Shown: positions 18,979 through 30,025 of the stretch, piece after piece
Numbering within the stretch: position 1 is the stretch's first letter
Layout: every line of letters begins with the position of its first letter
Assembly (NCBI RefSeq): GCF_007981265.1
Contig: NZ_CP034363.1
Span: 3,224,001 to 3,288,000, forward strand
From: Pantoea sp. CCBC3-3-1
GTDB lineage: Bacteria > Pseudomonadota > Gammaproteobacteria > Enterobacterales > Enterobacteriaceae
DNA length: 64,000 bases
Direction: 5' to 3'
The notes under the pieces: generated by a model
Seen by the model: only the letters and a program-made list of their open reading frames with translations
What the model was told of the DNA's origin: nothing
Database searches by the model: none
Made by a program: the position numbers and the translations under genes

Positions 18979-19371
18979 ATGCGCACCGCGCTGTCTGCTC
19001 TCTGGCGTTACCTTCGCGCCTTCGTCATTATCTATCTTTGCCTGTATGCCGGAAACGCGCTTGCCGCCCTTTTGCCCGTCACCATTCCCGGCAGCATTAT
19101 CGGCATGTTAATTCTGTTTGCCCTGCTGGCCACTCAGATCCTTCCCGCTGACTGGGTAAAGCCCGGCAGTCATCTGTTGATTCGCTATATGGCGCTGCTG
19201 TTTGTGCCCATCAGCGTCGGCGTGATGAGCTACACCGATATTCTCAGCGCGCAGTTCGGCCCGATTGTGGTTTCCTGCGTGGTAAGCACCTTTATCGTTC
19301 TGCTGACGGTGGGCCTGGTTTCTCACCGGCTGCACGGCAGGCCTGTTCAACCCGGAGCCGGTAATGAGTGA
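18979..19371 (+). CDS. yohJ: CidA/LrgA-family holin-like membrane protein YohJ
   Basis: A 130-residue inner-membrane protein with four hydrophobic helices, the LrgA/CidA (UPF0299) layout, including the conserved [11 protein letters not shown]. The start at 18979 is set by CAGGAG 7-8 nt upstream. CidA/LrgA proteins are proposed to act like holins or as small-metabolite carriers together with an LrgB partner. The stop overlaps the yohK start by 8 bp, so the two are coupled. Confidence 0.93.
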   Translation: MRTALSALWRYLRAFVIIYLCLYAGNALAALLPVTIPGSIIGMLILFALLATQILPADWVKPGSHLLIRYMALLFVPISVGVMSYTDILSAQFGPIVVSCVVSTFIVLLTVGLVSHRLHGRPVQPGAGNE

Positions 19372-20056
19372 TATCTGGTGGTCGTTACCGCTTACCCTGC
19401 TGGTGTTTTTTGCCGCCCGCAGGCTGGCCGCAAAAGTAAAAATCTCGCTGGTTAATCCTCTGCTGGTTTCAATGGCGGTGATTATTCCACTGCTGCTGCT
19501 GATTCAGATGCCCTATGCGCGCTACTTCCAGGGAAGTTCATTACTTAATCAGCTGCTGCAACCGGCGGTAGTTGCGCTGGCGCTGCCGCTGTATGAGCAG
19601 ATGCATCAGATCCGCGCTCGCTGGAAATCAATTATCGGCGTCTGCTTTATCGGCAGCGTAACGGCCATGATCTCAGGGACGGCAATCGCCTTATGGATGG
19701 GGGCTACGCCGCAAATCGCCGCCACGCTGATGCCAAAATCGGTGACCACGCCCATCGCGATGGCCGTCTCCGCTACGCTCGGCGGTATTCCTGCCATCAG
19801 CGCTATTTGCGTGCTGATTGCTGGCGTACTGGGTGCGGTATTTGGTCATATGCTGCTGAACATGTTTAAGATCTACAACAAGGCTTCGCGCGGCCTGGCG
19901 ATTGGCAACGCTTCACACGCATTAGGGACGGCTCGCTGCGCCGAGCTGGATTATCAGGAGGGGGCCTACAGCTCGCTGGCGCTGGTCATTTGCGGGATTA
20001 TTACCTCGTTGCTGGCGCCTTTCCTGTTTCCGCTGCTGATGCATCTGTGGGGGTAA
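19364..20056 (+). CDS. yohK: CidB/LrgB-family membrane protein YohK
   Basis: A 230-residue protein with about six to seven membrane helices and the LrgB signatures [24 protein letters not shown] and [17 protein letters not shown]. It pairs with YohJ; LrgAB-type systems have been linked to pyruvate uptake and cell-lysis control in other bacteria, while the role in enterobacteria is unsettled. Translated by overlap with yohJ. Followed by cdd as in E. coli. Confidence 0.94.
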   Translation: MSDIWWSLPLTLLVFFAARRLAAKVKISLVNPLLVSMAVIIPLLLLIQMPYARYFQGSSLLNQLLQPAVVALALPLYEQMHQIRARWKSIIGVCFIGSVTAMISGTAIALWMGATPQIAATLMPKSVTTPIAMAVSATLGGIPAISAICVLIAGVLGAVFGHMLLNMFKIYNKASRGLAIGNASHALGTARCAELDYQEGAYSSLALVICGIITSLLAPFLFPLLMHLWG

Positions 20057-20110
20057 AACTTGCGATAAGTCGCGCATTTCTCTGCTTTATTTCATAAGTT
20101 GCAATATTAA

Positions 20111-20126
20111 TGTGATTATAATCACA
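20111..20126 (+). promoter_or_regulatory. CRP site upstream of cdd
   Basis: TGTGA-TTATAA-TCACA is a perfect CRP palindrome. Its centre is about 65 bp before the cdd start codon. E. coli cdd is known to be activated by CRP and repressed by CytR. Confidence 0.88.
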
Positions 20127-20183
20127 TACAATACCCTGCCGGGCCGCCAGAATGGGCGGCCGACCTTGTAAGAGATGCCCGAT

Positions 20184-21068
20184 ATGCACCCACGATTTCA
20201 ACCCGCCTTTGCCACGCTGTCATCCTCTTTTCAGGCCGTGCTCCAGCCAATATTAGCCGCTGACGATTTTCCGGCGTATTTAACCCCGGCGCAGATGGCG
20301 GAGATCGAAGCCCAAACGGGCCTGGACCGCCAGGCGATAAGTTTTGCGCTGCTGCCGCTTGCCGCTGCCTGCGCTGTCGCCCCGCTTTCTAAATTCAACG
20401 TCGGTGCGCTGGCGCTGGGTCAAAGCGGTCATCTCTATTTCGGTGCCAATATGGAGTTTTCTGGCGCCACCATGCAGCAGACGGTACATGCTGAACAGAG
20501 CGCAATCGCCCATGCCTGGCTGCGCGGTGAAAAGGCGCTGGAAGCCGTCACCGTGAACTACACGCCGTGCGGACATTGCCGCCAGTTTATGAATGAGCTT
20601 AACAGCGGTACGTCGCTGCGCATCTACCTTCCGGGACGCGAGCCTGCCACGCTGGGCGATTATCTCCCTGATGCTTTTGGCCCGCGCGATTTGGCTATTG
20701 AAACGCTGCTTTTGGATGACGTTGATCATGGTCTGACTGTAAAAGGCGACCCGCTTTGCCAGGCCGCCTTACAGGCTGCGAACCGCAGCCACGCGCCTTA
20801 CTCGCAGGCGTTGAGCGGCGTGGCCTTACAGATGGCTGACGACAAAATTTTCGCGGGTAGTTATGCGGAGAACGCCGCGTTTAATCCCAGCCTGCCGCCG
20901 CTACAGGCCGCGCTGATCATGCTGAATTTATCCGGTTATGATGTGCTACAGATCCAGCGTGCGGTGCTGGCTGAAGCGCCAGATGCCCGCTTAATTCAGC
21001 GTCAGGCGACATTTGCTACGTTGCAGGCATTGGGCTGCGCGAATTTCACTACGGTTCCGCTGAGATAA
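20184..21068 (+). CDS. cdd: Cytidine deaminase
   Basis: 294 residues from this start, equal to E. coli Cdd. It deaminates (deoxy)cytidine to (deoxy)uridine in nucleoside salvage. Zinc and catalytic residues are His102, Glu104 (HAEQSAI), Cys129 and Cys132 (PCGHC); the second, degenerate cytidine-deaminase domain follows from ~residue 190. ATG 20184 (MHPRF) is preferred over the in-frame ATG 20175 because AAGAG is 9 nt upstream and because it matches the E. coli N-terminus. Confidence 0.96.
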   Translation: MHPRFQPAFATLSSSFQAVLQPILAADDFPAYLTPAQMAEIEAQTGLDRQAISFALLPLAAACAVAPLSKFNVGALALGQSGHLYFGANMEFSGATMQQTVHAEQSAIAHAWLRGEKALEAVTVNYTPCGHCRQFMNELNSGTSLRIYLPGREPATLGDYLPDAFGPRDLAIETLLLDDVDHGLTVKGDPLCQAALQAANRSHAPYSQALSGVALQMADDKIFAGSYAENAAFNPSLPPLQAALIMLNLSGYDVLQIQRAVLAEAPDARLIQRQATFATLQALGCANFTTVPLR

Positions 21069-21125
21069 GTTTCTCCCGGAAACTTTTCCCTGCCGTAACG
21101 GGCACGTAAACTGCAGCAAAGCGAT

Positions 21126-21155
21126 AGCTTTTGTTATCAGCTGTTAACAAAAGCT
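21126..21155. repeat. Perfect 11-bp-arm inverted repeat upstream of maeA
   Basis: AGCTTTTGTTA (21126-21136) and TAACAAAAGCT (21145-21155) are exact complements around an 8-nt centre. It lies 58 bp after the cdd stop and 64 bp before the preferred maeA start. No U-run follows, so it may be an operator rather than a terminator. Confidence 0.85.
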
Positions 21156-21219
21156 GTACTTTCAGATGAATTATTTTAGGATTGGCGCACAACATTACGA
21201 TCCGAATGAGTATTTTTTC

Positions 21220-22917
21220 ATGGAACTCGAACACGAAAGTAAACGCCCCCTTTATATCCCTTATGCTGGCCCGATTTTGCTGGAATTCCCGCTGCTGAAT
21301 AAAGGCAGCGCCTTCTCCGTCGAGGAGCGCAACGATTTCAACCTGAACGGCCTGCTGCCTGAAACGGTAGAGACCATAGATGAACAGGCCCAGCGCGCCT
21401 GGCGCCAGTTCCAGGATTTCAAGAACGCCAACGACAAGCACGTTTATCTGCGCAACATTCAGGATACCAACGAGACGCTGTTCTACCGTCTGCTGGATAG
21501 TCATCTGGAAGAGATGATGCCAATTATCTATACCCCGACGGTTGGCGCGGCTTGTGAGCACTTCTCCGAAATCTATCGCCGTGCGCGCGGGCTGTTCATC
21601 TCTTACCCGAATCGCGGCAGCATTGAAGATATGCTGCAAAATGCTACCAAGCAAAACGTTAAGGTGATTGTTGTCACCGACGGCGAACGCATTCTGGGCC
21701 TGGGCGACCAGGGCATCGGCGGCATGGGCATTCCAATTGGTAAACTGTCGCTCTATACCGCCTGTGGCGGCATCAGCCCGGCTTATACGCTGCCTGTTGT
21801 GCTGGATGTCGGCACCAATAATCAGCAGCTGCTGAACGACCCGCTCTATATGGGCTGGCGTCACCCGCGCATCACCGGCGAAGAATACGATAATTTCGTT
21901 AATGAGTTTATCCAGGCCGTGAAAAGCCGCTGGCCGAACGTGCTGTTGCAGTTTGAAGACTTCGCGCAGAAAAATGCGATGCCGCTGCTTGAGCGCTACC
22001 GTGACGAAGTGTGCTGCTTCAATGATGATATTCAGGGAACGGCTTCCGTGACGCTGGGTACGCTGATTGCCGCCAGTCGCGCTGCCGGCAGCAAAATGAG
22101 CGAGCAGAAAGTCGTCTTCCTCGGTGCGGGTTCTGCGGGCTGCGGTATTGCCGAGCAGATTATCGCCCAGATGAAATCCGAAGGCCTGAGCGATGAAGAA
22201 GCCCGCGCCCGCGTCTTTATGGTCGATCGTTTTGGTCTGCTCACCGATAAGCAGCCGAACCTGCTCAACTTCCAGAGTAAGCTGGTGCAGAAAAGCGAGC
22301 AGCTGGCGGAGTGGGATTCCAGTTCCGACTCGCTGTCGCTGCTGGACGTGGTGCGCAACGCGCATCCTGACATTCTGATTGGTGTTTCCGGCCAGCCGGG
22401 GCTGTTCAGCGAAGAGATCATCCGTGAAATGCACAAGCATTGCGCACGCCCTATCGTGATGCCGCTGTCCAACCCGACCTCACGCGTTGAAGCTACGCCA
22501 CAGGATATTTTGGCCTGGACTGACGGCGCGGCGCTGGTGGCAACAGGTAGCCCGTTCGCGCCCGTGACCTGGAAAGATAAAACCTTCCCTATCGCCCAGT
22601 GCAACAACTCTTATATCTTCCCTGGCATCGGTCTGGGCGTTATCGCCTCTGGCGCTACTCGCGTCACCGACAGTATGCTGATGGCAGCAAGCCGTGCGCT
22701 TGCCGACTGTTCACCGCTGGTGAATGACGGCACCGGCCCGGTTCTGCCTGAAGTGAAAGATATTCAGGGCGTATCAAAAGTGATTGCCATGGCGGTCGGC
22801 AAAGCTGCACAGCTGGCCGGCGTGGCCGTCGTGAGTTCGGAAGATGTGCTTTCCAGAGCGATAGCTGCCAACTTCTGGCTACCGCAATATCGTAACTACC
22901 GTCGGACCTCGATCTGA
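21220..22917 (+). CDS. maeA: NAD-dependent malic enzyme MaeA (SfcA)
   Basis: 565 residues from this start, the E. coli length. It oxidatively decarboxylates malate to pyruvate with NAD+, supplying pyruvate in gluconeogenic growth. Signatures: LYIPYAGP at 10-17, the malate-site [11 protein letters not shown], the metal-site EDFAQKNA and [14 protein letters not shown] [10 protein letters not shown], and the Rossmann [10 protein letters not shown]. The frame is open upstream to another ATG at 21166, but those 18 residues are not found in the E. coli enzyme. Neither start has a strong ribosome site. The gene sits between cdd and sanA, a place it does not occupy in E. coli. Confidence 0.95.
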   Translation: MELEHESKRPLYIPYAGPILLEFPLLNKGSAFSVEERNDFNLNGLLPETVETIDEQAQRAWRQFQDFKNANDKHVYLRNIQDTNETLFYRLLDSHLEEMMPIIYTPTVGAACEHFSEIYRRARGLFISYPNRGSIEDMLQNATKQNVKVIVVTDGERILGLGDQGIGGMGIPIGKLSLYTACGGISPAYTLPVVLDVGTNNQQLLNDPLYMGWRHPRITGEEYDNFVNEFIQAVKSRWPNVLLQFEDFAQKNAMPLLERYRDEVCCFNDDIQGTASVTLGTLIAASRAAGSKMSEQKVVFLGAGSAGCGIAEQIIAQMKSEGLSDEEARARVFMVDRFGLLTDKQPNLLNFQSKLVQKSEQLAEWDSSSDSLSLLDVVRNAHPDILIGVSGQPGLFSEEIIREMHKHCARPIVMPLSNPTSRVEATPQDILAWTDGAALVATGSPFAPVTWKDKTFPIAQCNNSYIFPGIGLGVIASGATRVTDSMLMAASRALADCSPLVNDGTGPVLPEVKDIQGVSKVIAMAVGKAAQLAGVAVVSSEDVLSRAIAANFWLPQYRNYRRTSI

Positions 22918-23063
22918 CCATCATTGCCGGGTGCTCTGCGCGCCCGGCAAAAACACCGCTTTCACCCGGCGCATTGTGCGAAAAGCCGCCATCTGGCAAG
23001 CTGCCGCTTGCTTCGCCAGGCGCGGTAAAGTAGCCTTGAGGCACCTTTATTTTGTAAGCCTGA

Positions 23064-23807
<744 letters not shown>

Positions 23808-23817
23808 CCAGGGACGA

Positions 23818-23850
23818 CAAAGGCCAGACGACACTGCCGCCTGGCCTGGG
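23818..23850. terminator. Bidirectional terminator between sanA and mglC
   Basis: AGGCCAG (23821-23827) and CTGGCCT (23841-23847) form a stem in the 58-bp convergent gap, with flanking CAA/TTG suited to the minus-strand mgl transcript. Confidence 0.6.
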
Positions 23851-23865
23851 AGGTAACGTGAAAGC

Positions 23866-24876
23866 TTATTTCTTACGAGCGTATTTCAGTGAGTCCAGCG
23901 CCACGGCGAAAATAATAATGCCGCCCTTGATAATGTACTGCCAGTAAGGATTAACGCCGATATAAGTCAGGCCATAGTTGATAACGGTGAAAATCAGTAC
24001 GCCGGTAACCACGCCTGCTACCGTTCCCACCCCGCCAGCAAATGACACGCCACCAACCACACAGGCGGCGATTGCATCCAGCTCATACATAAAGCCGAGG
24101 TTATTGGTTGCTGAACCAATACGGCCCGCTTCCAGCATCCCACCGAAGGCATAAAACACGCCGGATAAGGCATAAATCAGGATCAGGTTAAAGTTAACGT
24201 TAACGCCCGACACTTTAGCCGCTTCCGGATTTCCGCCGATGGCAAAAATGTTTTTGCCGAAGCGGGTTTTGTTCCACAGTACCCAGACAAAGAAAATCGC
24301 AATAGCCGCGTAAAAGGTAATGTACGACAGCTTAAAGTCGCCTAAGCGGATAAAGCCCTGCGCAAAGGTGGAAAACTTCTCATCGAAGCCAGCAACCGGC
24401 GAAGCGCCCACGTAATCGTAGTAAAGGGAGTTAATACCATAAACGATAATCATCGTGCCCAGCGTGGTGATAAACGGCGTCACTTTCAGATAGGCGATAA
24501 TCAGGCCGTTAACCAGACCAATAATGCCGCCGATGACACAGACCGCCAGGATCACCAGCGGAATTGGTACGGTATCAAGATGCGGGAATACTTTATTGGC
24601 GTTGTCCATGGCCTGTAGCAGCGTAGCCGCCACTACCGCCGCCAGACCAACCTGACGTCCGGCTGACAAATCGGTGCCCTGAGTCACGATTAACCCGGCA
24701 ACGCCCAGTGCGATAATAATACGCACCGAAGACTGGGTTAAAATATTACTCAGATTCATTAAGCTTAAAAAGGTCGGATCCTGGAAGATAATGATTGCCA
24801 GCAGTACCAGCAATACAACATATATCCCACCCTCTTTTAACCAGGTGAGCGCATTCTTTTTATTTACTGCTTTCAT
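23866..24876 (-). CDS. mglC: Galactose/methylgalactoside ABC permease MglC
   Basis: A 336-residue permease with about ten membrane helices, of the ribose/galactose (BPD_transp_2) family, matching E. coli MglC in length. Signatures include TQGTDLSAGRQVGLAAVVAA and the EAA-like GGNPEAAKVSGVNV loop that contacts MglA. It forms the membrane pore of the high-affinity galactose importer. The gene starts 19 bp after mglA and ends the mglBAC operon. Confidence 0.97.
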   Translation of the reverse strand: MKAVNKKNALTWLKEGGIYVVLLVLLAIIIFQDPTFLSLMNLSNILTQSSVRIIIALGVAGLIVTQGTDLSAGRQVGLAAVVAATLLQAMDNANKVFPHLDTVPIPLVILAVCVIGGIIGLVNGLIIAYLKVTPFITTLGTMIIVYGINSLYYDYVGASPVAGFDEKFSTFAQGFIRLGDFKLSYITFYAAIAIFFVWVLWNKTRFGKNIFAIGGNPEAAKVSGVNVNFNLILIYALSGVFYAFGGMLEAGRIGSATNNLGFMYELDAIAACVVGGVSFAGGVGTVAGVVTGVLIFTVINYGLTYIGVNPYWQYIIKGGIIIFAVALDSLKYARKK

Positions 24877-24895
24877 GGTGTCAGCCCTTACCTCA

Positions 24896-26416
24896 TTAAA
24901 GATGCTTTGATGCCAAACGTAAGATTTCGTTTTGCGTAGTCGTTTTGGTTTCTACAATACCTGCCACCATGCCATTACTCATCACCAATATACGATCGGT
25001 AATGCCTAACAGCTCCGGCATTTCAGAGGATATGATAATGATCCCCTTCTCTTTTTTCGCCAGATCGGAAATAAGCTGATAGATTTCAAACTTGGCGCCC
25101 ACATCAATTCCGCGCGTCGGTTCATCCAGCATCAATATTTCCGGTTGCGTTAACAGCCAGCGGCCAATAATCACTTTCTGCTGGTTTCCGCCTGAAAGTG
25201 AGCCAATTGAAGTCGCATGGCCCGGGGTTTTAACTCTCATCGAGTCGATAACCCACTGGGTGTCGCTTTTCATCCGGTTATTATCCAACAGGCCAATGCT
25301 GTTTTTATATTTACGGATGTTGGATATCAGGGAGTTAAAACCGATATCCAGAAAAGCATAAATCCCTGTTGCACGCCGTTCTTCCGTTACTAAAGCAAAC
25401 CCGTGATTAATGGCTTCGTTAGCGGAATGGTTATTAATTTTTTTGCCGTGCAGTTTGATGGTGCCGCCTGACTTCTCACGAATACCAAACAGCGTTTCGA
25501 CAATATCCGTACGCTTTGCGCCGACCAGGCCGGCCACGCCGAGGATCTCCCCCTTGCGCAGATCGAAAGAGATATCTCTGATCGACGGCTGGCGCAGCGA
25601 GGTCAGGTTTCGCACTTCGAGAATTGTCTCACCCGGCACGTTGCTTTTATCCGGGAAACGCTGGCTCAGCGAACGCCCGACCATCATGGCAATGATTTTA
25701 TCCATATCCAGCCCGTCCAGCGGCTGAGTCGTAATCCACTGCCCGTCACGCAGAACGGTAATCTCATCGCAAAGCTGAAAGATCTCTTCCATCTTGTGAG
25801 AAATATAAACAATGCCGCAGCCGCGTTCTTTCAGCTTACGGATTATCGTGAACAGATGGTTGACTTCTTTTTCCGTTAAGGATGACGTAGGTTCGTCCAT
25901 AATGACAATCTTTGCGTCATAGGAAAAAGCTTTGGCTATTTCAATCATCTGCATTTGTGAAACAGAAAGCGTGATCACTTTATCACGCGGATCGATATCA
26001 ATATCCAGCTCGTCAAAAATGGCCTTGGTGTCGCGATACATTTTGTCCTGATCGACAAATAACCCTTTGCGGGGGTAACGCCCAAGCCACATGTTATCCA
26101 TGACCGTGCGTTGCAATACCAGGTTTAATTCCTGATGCACCATTGAAACGCCATTTTCCAGCGCCTCTTTGGAACTTTTATAATCAATCTCTTTACCCTG
26201 AAAAAGAATACTTCCCGTATCCTTACTGTAAATGCCAAACAGACATTTTAATAACGTCGATTTTCCCGCACCGTTTTCGCCCATTAACGCGTGGACAGAA
26301 TGCGGACGTATTTTCAGATTTACGTTATCTAATGCTTTAACGCCAGGAAATGATTTGCTGACGTTGGTCATTTCCAGCAGATATTCGCGCTTTGGTTGCA
26401 CTTGATCACTGCTCAT
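24896..26416 (-). CDS. mglA: Galactose/methylgalactoside ABC ATPase MglA
   Basis: A 506-residue double ABC ATPase. First half: Walker [10 protein letters not shown] near residues 43-51, a signature-like [14 protein letters not shown] and Walker B IVIMDEPT; second half: a degenerate Walker A (GLVGAKRTD), signature [10 protein letters not shown] and [15 protein letters not shown]. This asymmetry is normal for sugar importers of the Ara/Rbs/Mgl type. AGGT precedes the ATG. A hairpin separates it from mglB. Confidence 0.97.
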   Translation of the reverse strand: MSSDQVQPKREYLLEMTNVSKSFPGVKALDNVNLKIRPHSVHALMGENGAGKSTLLKCLFGIYSKDTGSILFQGKEIDYKSSKEALENGVSMVHQELNLVLQRTVMDNMWLGRYPRKGLFVDQDKMYRDTKAIFDELDIDIDPRDKVITLSVSQMQMIEIAKAFSYDAKIVIMDEPTSSLTEKEVNHLFTIIRKLKERGCGIVYISHKMEEIFQLCDEITVLRDGQWITTQPLDGLDMDKIIAMMVGRSLSQRFPDKSNVPGETILEVRNLTSLRQPSIRDISFDLRKGEILGVAGLVGAKRTDIVETLFGIREKSGGTIKLHGKKINNHSANEAINHGFALVTEERRATGIYAFLDIGFNSLISNIRKYKNSIGLLDNNRMKSDTQWVIDSMRVKTPGHATSIGSLSGGNQQKVIIGRWLLTQPEILMLDEPTRGIDVGAKFEIYQLISDLAKKEKGIIIISSEMPELLGITDRILVMSNGMVAGIVETKTTTQNEILRLASKHL

Positions 26417-26466
26417 AGTTCTACCTGGCTGAAAAGAGGGTTACTGGCGGCCGTCATCAATAACGA

Positions 26467-26482
26467 GCGCAGCACGCTGCGC
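26467..26482 (-). other. mglB-mglA intercistronic hairpin
   Basis: GCGCAGC and GCTGCGC (26467-26473 and 26476-26482) form a tight 7-bp stem with a 2-nt loop centre, 17 bp past the mglB stop. Such hairpins protect the 3' end of abundant binding-protein mRNA; E. coli has repetitive palindromes in the same gap. Confidence 0.6.
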
Positions 26483-26498
26483 CCGTTTCAGGTTGGGC

Positions 26499-27491
26499 TT
26501 ATTTAACAAACTGGGACAGATTATCTTTATCGACCGGAACATAAGCCACACGAACGACTTTGCCTTCCAGCTTGTAGTTGGTGCCTTCGGTTGCGGGTTT
26601 CCCTGCCGCCAGGTTTTTAGCCATATCAAAGGTGGCTTTAGCCTGGTTTTCTGCATCGTTCAGCACGGTTCCGGCCATTGCGCCCGATTTCACCATCGCC
26701 AGCGCTTCTGGCAAGGCATCCACGCCAAATACCGGCACAGCGGATTTATTATGCGCCTTCAGCGCTTCTACCGCGCCCATTGCCATGGCATCGTTGTTGG
26801 CGATGACCACTTCAATTTTGTTGCCATTCGGCCCGGAGAGCCAGGCATCCATTTTATCTTTCGCCTGTGCGGTATCCCACATGGCGGTATCAAGATGGAG
26901 CTGCTGAGTTTTCACACCGTCTTTATTTAAGGTGTCGATGACGTATTTCGTACGGGCTTCCGCATCCGGATGGCCCGGCTCGCCTTTCAGCAATACAAAC
27001 TGTACGACGCCATCTTTGTTCAGATCCCAGCCCTGATTTGCTTTCCAGTGTTTTTCAATCAGCTCGCCCTGCTTGACGCCCGATTCTTTCGAGTCGGTGC
27101 CAACATAATAAGCTTTGTCGTAGCTGGCCAGCGCTTTAGCGGACGGCTCTTTGTTAAAGAACACCACGGGAATGTCATTAGATTTGGCTTTGCTGATCAC
27201 CACTGGCGCAGCCGACGGGTCGACCAGGTTAATGGCTAACGCCTTCACCCCTTTCGCCACCAGCACATCAACCTGATCGTTCTGGGTCGACTGGCTGTTT
27301 TGCGAGTCGTTCATCAGCAGCTGAACATCGCTGCTATTTTTTGCTTCTTTCTCAATGTCTTTACGTACGACGGACATAAAGTTGTCGTCATATTTATAGA
27401 TGGTCACGCCGATACGGGTGTCGGCAGCCTGTGCTGCGCCACTTAACATCATGCTGGCAACCAGGGCAGTGAGCGTGAAAGCCTTTTTCAT
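26499..27491 (-). CDS. mglB: Periplasmic galactose/glucose-binding protein MglB
   Basis: A 330-residue periplasmic-binding protein; residues 1-23 are the signal peptide (cut after SGAAQA). It binds D-galactose or D-glucose for MglAC and serves as chemoreceptor ligand for Trg in E. coli. Signatures: [14 protein letters not shown], the calcium-loop-like DLNKDG(V/I)VQ and [14 protein letters not shown]. The start at 27491 is fixed by GGAG 5-6 nt upstream and by the signal peptide; the frame is open further upstream. Confidence 0.97.
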   Translation of the reverse strand: MKKAFTLTALVASMMLSGAAQAADTRIGVTIYKYDDNFMSVVRKDIEKEAKNSSDVQLLMNDSQNSQSTQNDQVDVLVAKGVKALAINLVDPSAAPVVISKAKSNDIPVVFFNKEPSAKALASYDKAYYVGTDSKESGVKQGELIEKHWKANQGWDLNKDGVVQFVLLKGEPGHPDAEARTKYVIDTLNKDGVKTQQLHLDTAMWDTAQAKDKMDAWLSGPNGNKIEVVIANNDAMAMGAVEALKAHNKSAVPVFGVDALPEALAMVKSGAMAGTVLNDAENQAKATFDMAKNLAAGKPATEGTNYKLEGKVVRVAYVPVDKDNLSQFVK

Positions 27492-27623
27492 GGTATCTCC
27501 GGTTTTATGTAGGGTCGTTCTCAGCGTCGCGGTCAGGAACAGCGCTGGCGTGACGTTATTTGTTACATCAAGTTTCATAGCCGGTAAGTGGCTGTCATCA
27601 TAGTGAAGACAATGTTAATTAAC

Positions 27624-27639
27624 TGTGAATTTACTCACA
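27624..27639 (-). promoter_or_regulatory. CRP site upstream of mglB
   Basis: TGTGA-ATTTAC-TCACA is an exact two-half CRP site lying between the GalR/S operator and the mglB start, about 140 bp upstream of the ATG. It fits the known CRP activation of E. coli mglBAC. Confidence 0.9.
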
Positions 27640-27642
27640 GAT

Positions 27643-27656
27643 TGAAAACGGTTACA
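27643..27656 (-). promoter_or_regulatory. GalR/GalS operator for mglBAC
   Basis: TGAAAACGGTTACA fits the palindromic gal operator TGNAANCGNTTNCA. It lies 3 bp from the CRP site and overlaps the last codons/stop of galS (27652-27656), so the operator is partly inside the galS coding region. Confidence 0.88.
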
Positions 27657-28692
27657 CGACGGTATTATTCGGGTAAGTGACGGGTGCCACATTTTGGCAG
27701 CTGCCAACGGAATGCCGACGAACCAGCGTGGGCATAAAGCAGTGATCCGCGCTCTCGTCCAGCTGCCCTGCTGCGCCCTGAAGCGCCAATTCTGTCGCCA
27801 GCTTTGCCATAGAAACAATCGGATAACGCACGGTGGTTAATTGGGGATCGGTGTAGCGGGATATAGGAATATCATCAAAACCGATGACTGAAACCTGCTT
27901 CGGCACCGCAATGCCGTTATCTTTTAGCGCGGCAAGCGCACCGGCCGCCATGCTGTCGTTGTAGGCAAAGATGGCGGTTAAGTGCTGATTTCGTCCCAGC
28001 AGTTCCACCATAGCGGCTTCACCACCCTGCATATCGGGTTCTGCGCTGGCGCACCAGCTTTCCGGCGGTACGCTTCCCTGCTCCGCCATCGTCTGCTGCC
28101 AGCCGGCGCGGCGCTGCACGTCGTCTTCAATGGCATGGCAGGAACCCAGATAGCCAATACGCTGATGCCCCTGTTGTTGCAGCGTGCGGGTCGCTATCTG
28201 CGCGCCGCTAAGGTTATCCAGGCAAACGCAGCGGTGCTCATAGCCCGGTAGCGAGCGGTTAATCAGAACCATGCCCGGCACCTGATACATCAGCGAGGAG
28301 AGCTCCTCATCGCCCAGCGCCTTAGCGTGAACCACCAGCGCATTGCAGCGCTGGCGGATCAGCACTTCAATAGCGTGGCGCTCTTTATCCGCCTGATGAT
28401 AGGAGTTGTTGATCAGTACATGCTTTTGCATCCGCTGGGCGACGGTATCAACAGCCTTCACCAGCGCACCAAAAAAGGGATCGGACACGTCCATCACCAC
28501 CACGCCGATGGTGTCGCTTACCTGTGAGGCGAGCGCCTGTGCATTGGCATTGGGCCGGTAGCCAAGCCGCTCAACAATGCTCAGGACTTTGTCACGCGTT
28601 TCTGGCGTAACGGCGGCGCTGTTATTCAGCACGCGCGACACTGTCGCCACCGATACGTTGGCCTCGCGGGCCACATCGCGAATGGTGATCAT
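27652..28692 (-). CDS. galS: GalS, LacI-family repressor of galactose transport
   Basis: 346 residues, as in E. coli. The N-terminal HTH and hinge are [20 protein letters not shown] (3-22); the sugar-binding core follows, with [16 protein letters not shown] and [16 protein letters not shown]. GalS represses mglBAC and its own gene and is released by galactose/fucose. The adjacent mglBAC and both gal operators agree. GalR and GalS are close paralogues; position next to mgl favours GalS. Confidence 0.95.
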   Translation of the reverse strand: MITIRDVAREANVSVATVSRVLNNSAAVTPETRDKVLSIVERLGYRPNANAQALASQVSDTIGVVVMDVSDPFFGALVKAVDTVAQRMQKHVLINNSYHQADKERHAIEVLIRQRCNALVVHAKALGDEELSSLMYQVPGMVLINRSLPGYEHRCVCLDNLSGAQIATRTLQQQGHQRIGYLGSCHAIEDDVQRRAGWQQTMAEQGSVPPESWCASAEPDMQGGEAAMVELLGRNQHLTAIFAYNDSMAAGALAALKDNGIAVPKQVSVIGFDDIPISRYTDPQLTTVRYPIVSMAKLATELALQGAAGQLDESADHCFMPTLVRRHSVGSCQNVAPVTYPNNTVV

Positions 28693-28782
28693 GACCTGCT
28701 ACCTGAGGAAGATAAGATTTGCATAGCCCTCCCGGACACTGTGATTCCGGCGGTCATTCTGACAGAGGGCGGGCTTACGCTA

Positions 28783-28798
28783 CGTGAGGGGTGTCACA
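28783..28798 (-). promoter_or_regulatory. CRP site upstream of galS
   Basis: CGTGA-GGGGTG-TCACA keeps one perfect half site and one with a single mismatch. It lies about 91 bp upstream of galS and 5 bp from the galS operator, mirroring the mglB arrangement. Confidence 0.72.
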
Positions 28799-28802
28799 GG
28801 GA

Positions 28803-28816
28803 TGAAAACGGTTACA
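28803..28816 (-). promoter_or_regulatory. GalR/GalS operator for galS
   Basis: The 14-bp sequence TGAAAACGGTTACA is identical to the mglB operator, in the same order relative to the CRP site (operator farther upstream). It supports autoregulation of galS. Confidence 0.87.
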
Positions 28817-28844
28817 TTGACGGATGTCACCTTTGTGACCGATA

Positions 28845-30008
28845 TCAATGCCGGGAAGTTGATTTGGTTAACGGCTGACCGCCGCCTGCTACGGTCAATT
28901 TACGCCACAACCATTCAACCGGCCCCTGGCGGAAATAGCGTAGCCAGAGAACGGAGAAAAGCAGATTGGCCAGCCAGACGCCGGGCACGACGGCCAGCAG
29001 CGACAGGCGGTCGAGCTGATTAAACCAGCCGAAACGGTTAAAGAGCGTGGTGCAAATCAGCGTCTGTAACAGATAGTTGCTCAGCGCCATGCGTCCTACG
29101 CAGCTTACGGCATGGGTGATTCTCAGCCGGACAAGCGTTGGCCAGTAACCAAAACAGAGCGCGGCATAGCCCACGGCCTGAAGCGGCGCGCCAAACTCAC
29201 GCGGAACCTGGAGAAAAAAACCGGCCCAGCGGTAGTCCCATCCGACGTGCCATTGCAGCCAGATGCCAGGCAGCTGGATCAGTAAAGCCAGCCCCAGCAG
29301 GAGAACGGCGGTGCGACGATAGTGCGCCACGCCCCAGTTTCCCTTTAGCCAGCCGCTGCGCATCAGCGCTGCGCCAATCATCATTAAGCCTGCCAGCTGC
29401 CAGCCATACTGTATTGCCAGCGACAGCAGGCTGGATGAAAGCAGTTCAACCCGATTATGCACCGCTTCCCAGCCGCCATGGGTTTTCCAGAACGTTTCGT
29501 ATTGCACCTGCGCGACGTCAGGCAGCCATGAACTGCCCGGCTGATGCCCGGAGGCCATTCCCAGTACAATCAGCACGCCACTGCCAATCACATAGAGCAG
29601 CGCACCCGTGTTAAACAGCTGGCGCGTTGAGGCGACGTCGCGGATCATGCGCCAGGCCACAATGCCAATCAGGCCGTAGTCGAGCAGAATATCGCCTTCC
29701 CAGAACATCAGGCTGTGCAGAACGCCAAACAGCGCCAGCCAGGTCAGCCTGGCCTGTAGCCAGCGCTTGCCGCGTGGCAAAAGCATATTGAGCGAAGCGC
29801 CAAACAGCAGAGCAAACAACGCCAAAAATTTTAGTTGGGCAAGCAGATCGACAGCGGCCCAGGCTAGCGCATCCTGCAACGCAGGCGCTCCGTTCCAGGC
29901 GGGATTGAGATAGGCTGCGGCGGGCAGCCCAAAGGCATTAATATTGAGCAGCAGGATCCCCAGAATGGCGAGGCCTCGGATAAAATCCAGCGTCTGTATA
30001 CGCGGCAT
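28845..30008 (-). CDS. yeiB: YeiB, DUF418-family membrane protein
   Basis: A 387-residue polytopic membrane protein (E. coli YeiB 385) with about nine to ten helices. The N-terminal RIQTLDFIRGLAILGILLLNI belongs to the heparan-acetyltransferase-like DUF1624/DUF418 group; the C-terminal DUF418 part has GPVEWLWR. Function is not established. It follows folE by 17 bp in the same direction, so folE-yeiB is a likely operon, as in E. coli. Confidence 0.93.
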   Translation of the reverse strand: MPRIQTLDFIRGLAILGILLLNINAFGLPAAAYLNPAWNGAPALQDALAWAAVDLLAQLKFLALFALLFGASLNMLLPRGKRWLQARLTWLALFGVLHSLMFWEGDILLDYGLIGIVAWRMIRDVASTRQLFNTGALLYVIGSGVLIVLGMASGHQPGSSWLPDVAQVQYETFWKTHGGWEAVHNRVELLSSSLLSLAIQYGWQLAGLMMIGAALMRSGWLKGNWGVAHYRRTAVLLLGLALLIQLPGIWLQWHVGWDYRWAGFFLQVPREFGAPLQAVGYAALCFGYWPTLVRLRITHAVSCVGRMALSNYLLQTLICTTLFNRFGWFNQLDRLSLLAVVPGVWLANLLFSVLWLRYFRQGPVEWLWRKLTVAGGGQPLTKSTSRH

Positions 30009-30025
30009 CGGGGATCCTGAGTCGA

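Noticed and set aside
21049..22440. A 463-codon open frame on the minus strand opposite maeA
   Set aside because: It lies antisense to a highly conserved malic enzyme, its composition (rich in Q, R, A, H) is that of an antisense shadow, and it has no family resemblance.
22926..22948. GCCGGG/CCCGGC hairpin after maeA as a terminator
   Set aside because: It is followed by AAAAAC rather than T, so a rho-independent terminator on the plus strand is not supported; it may only be a 3' hairpin.
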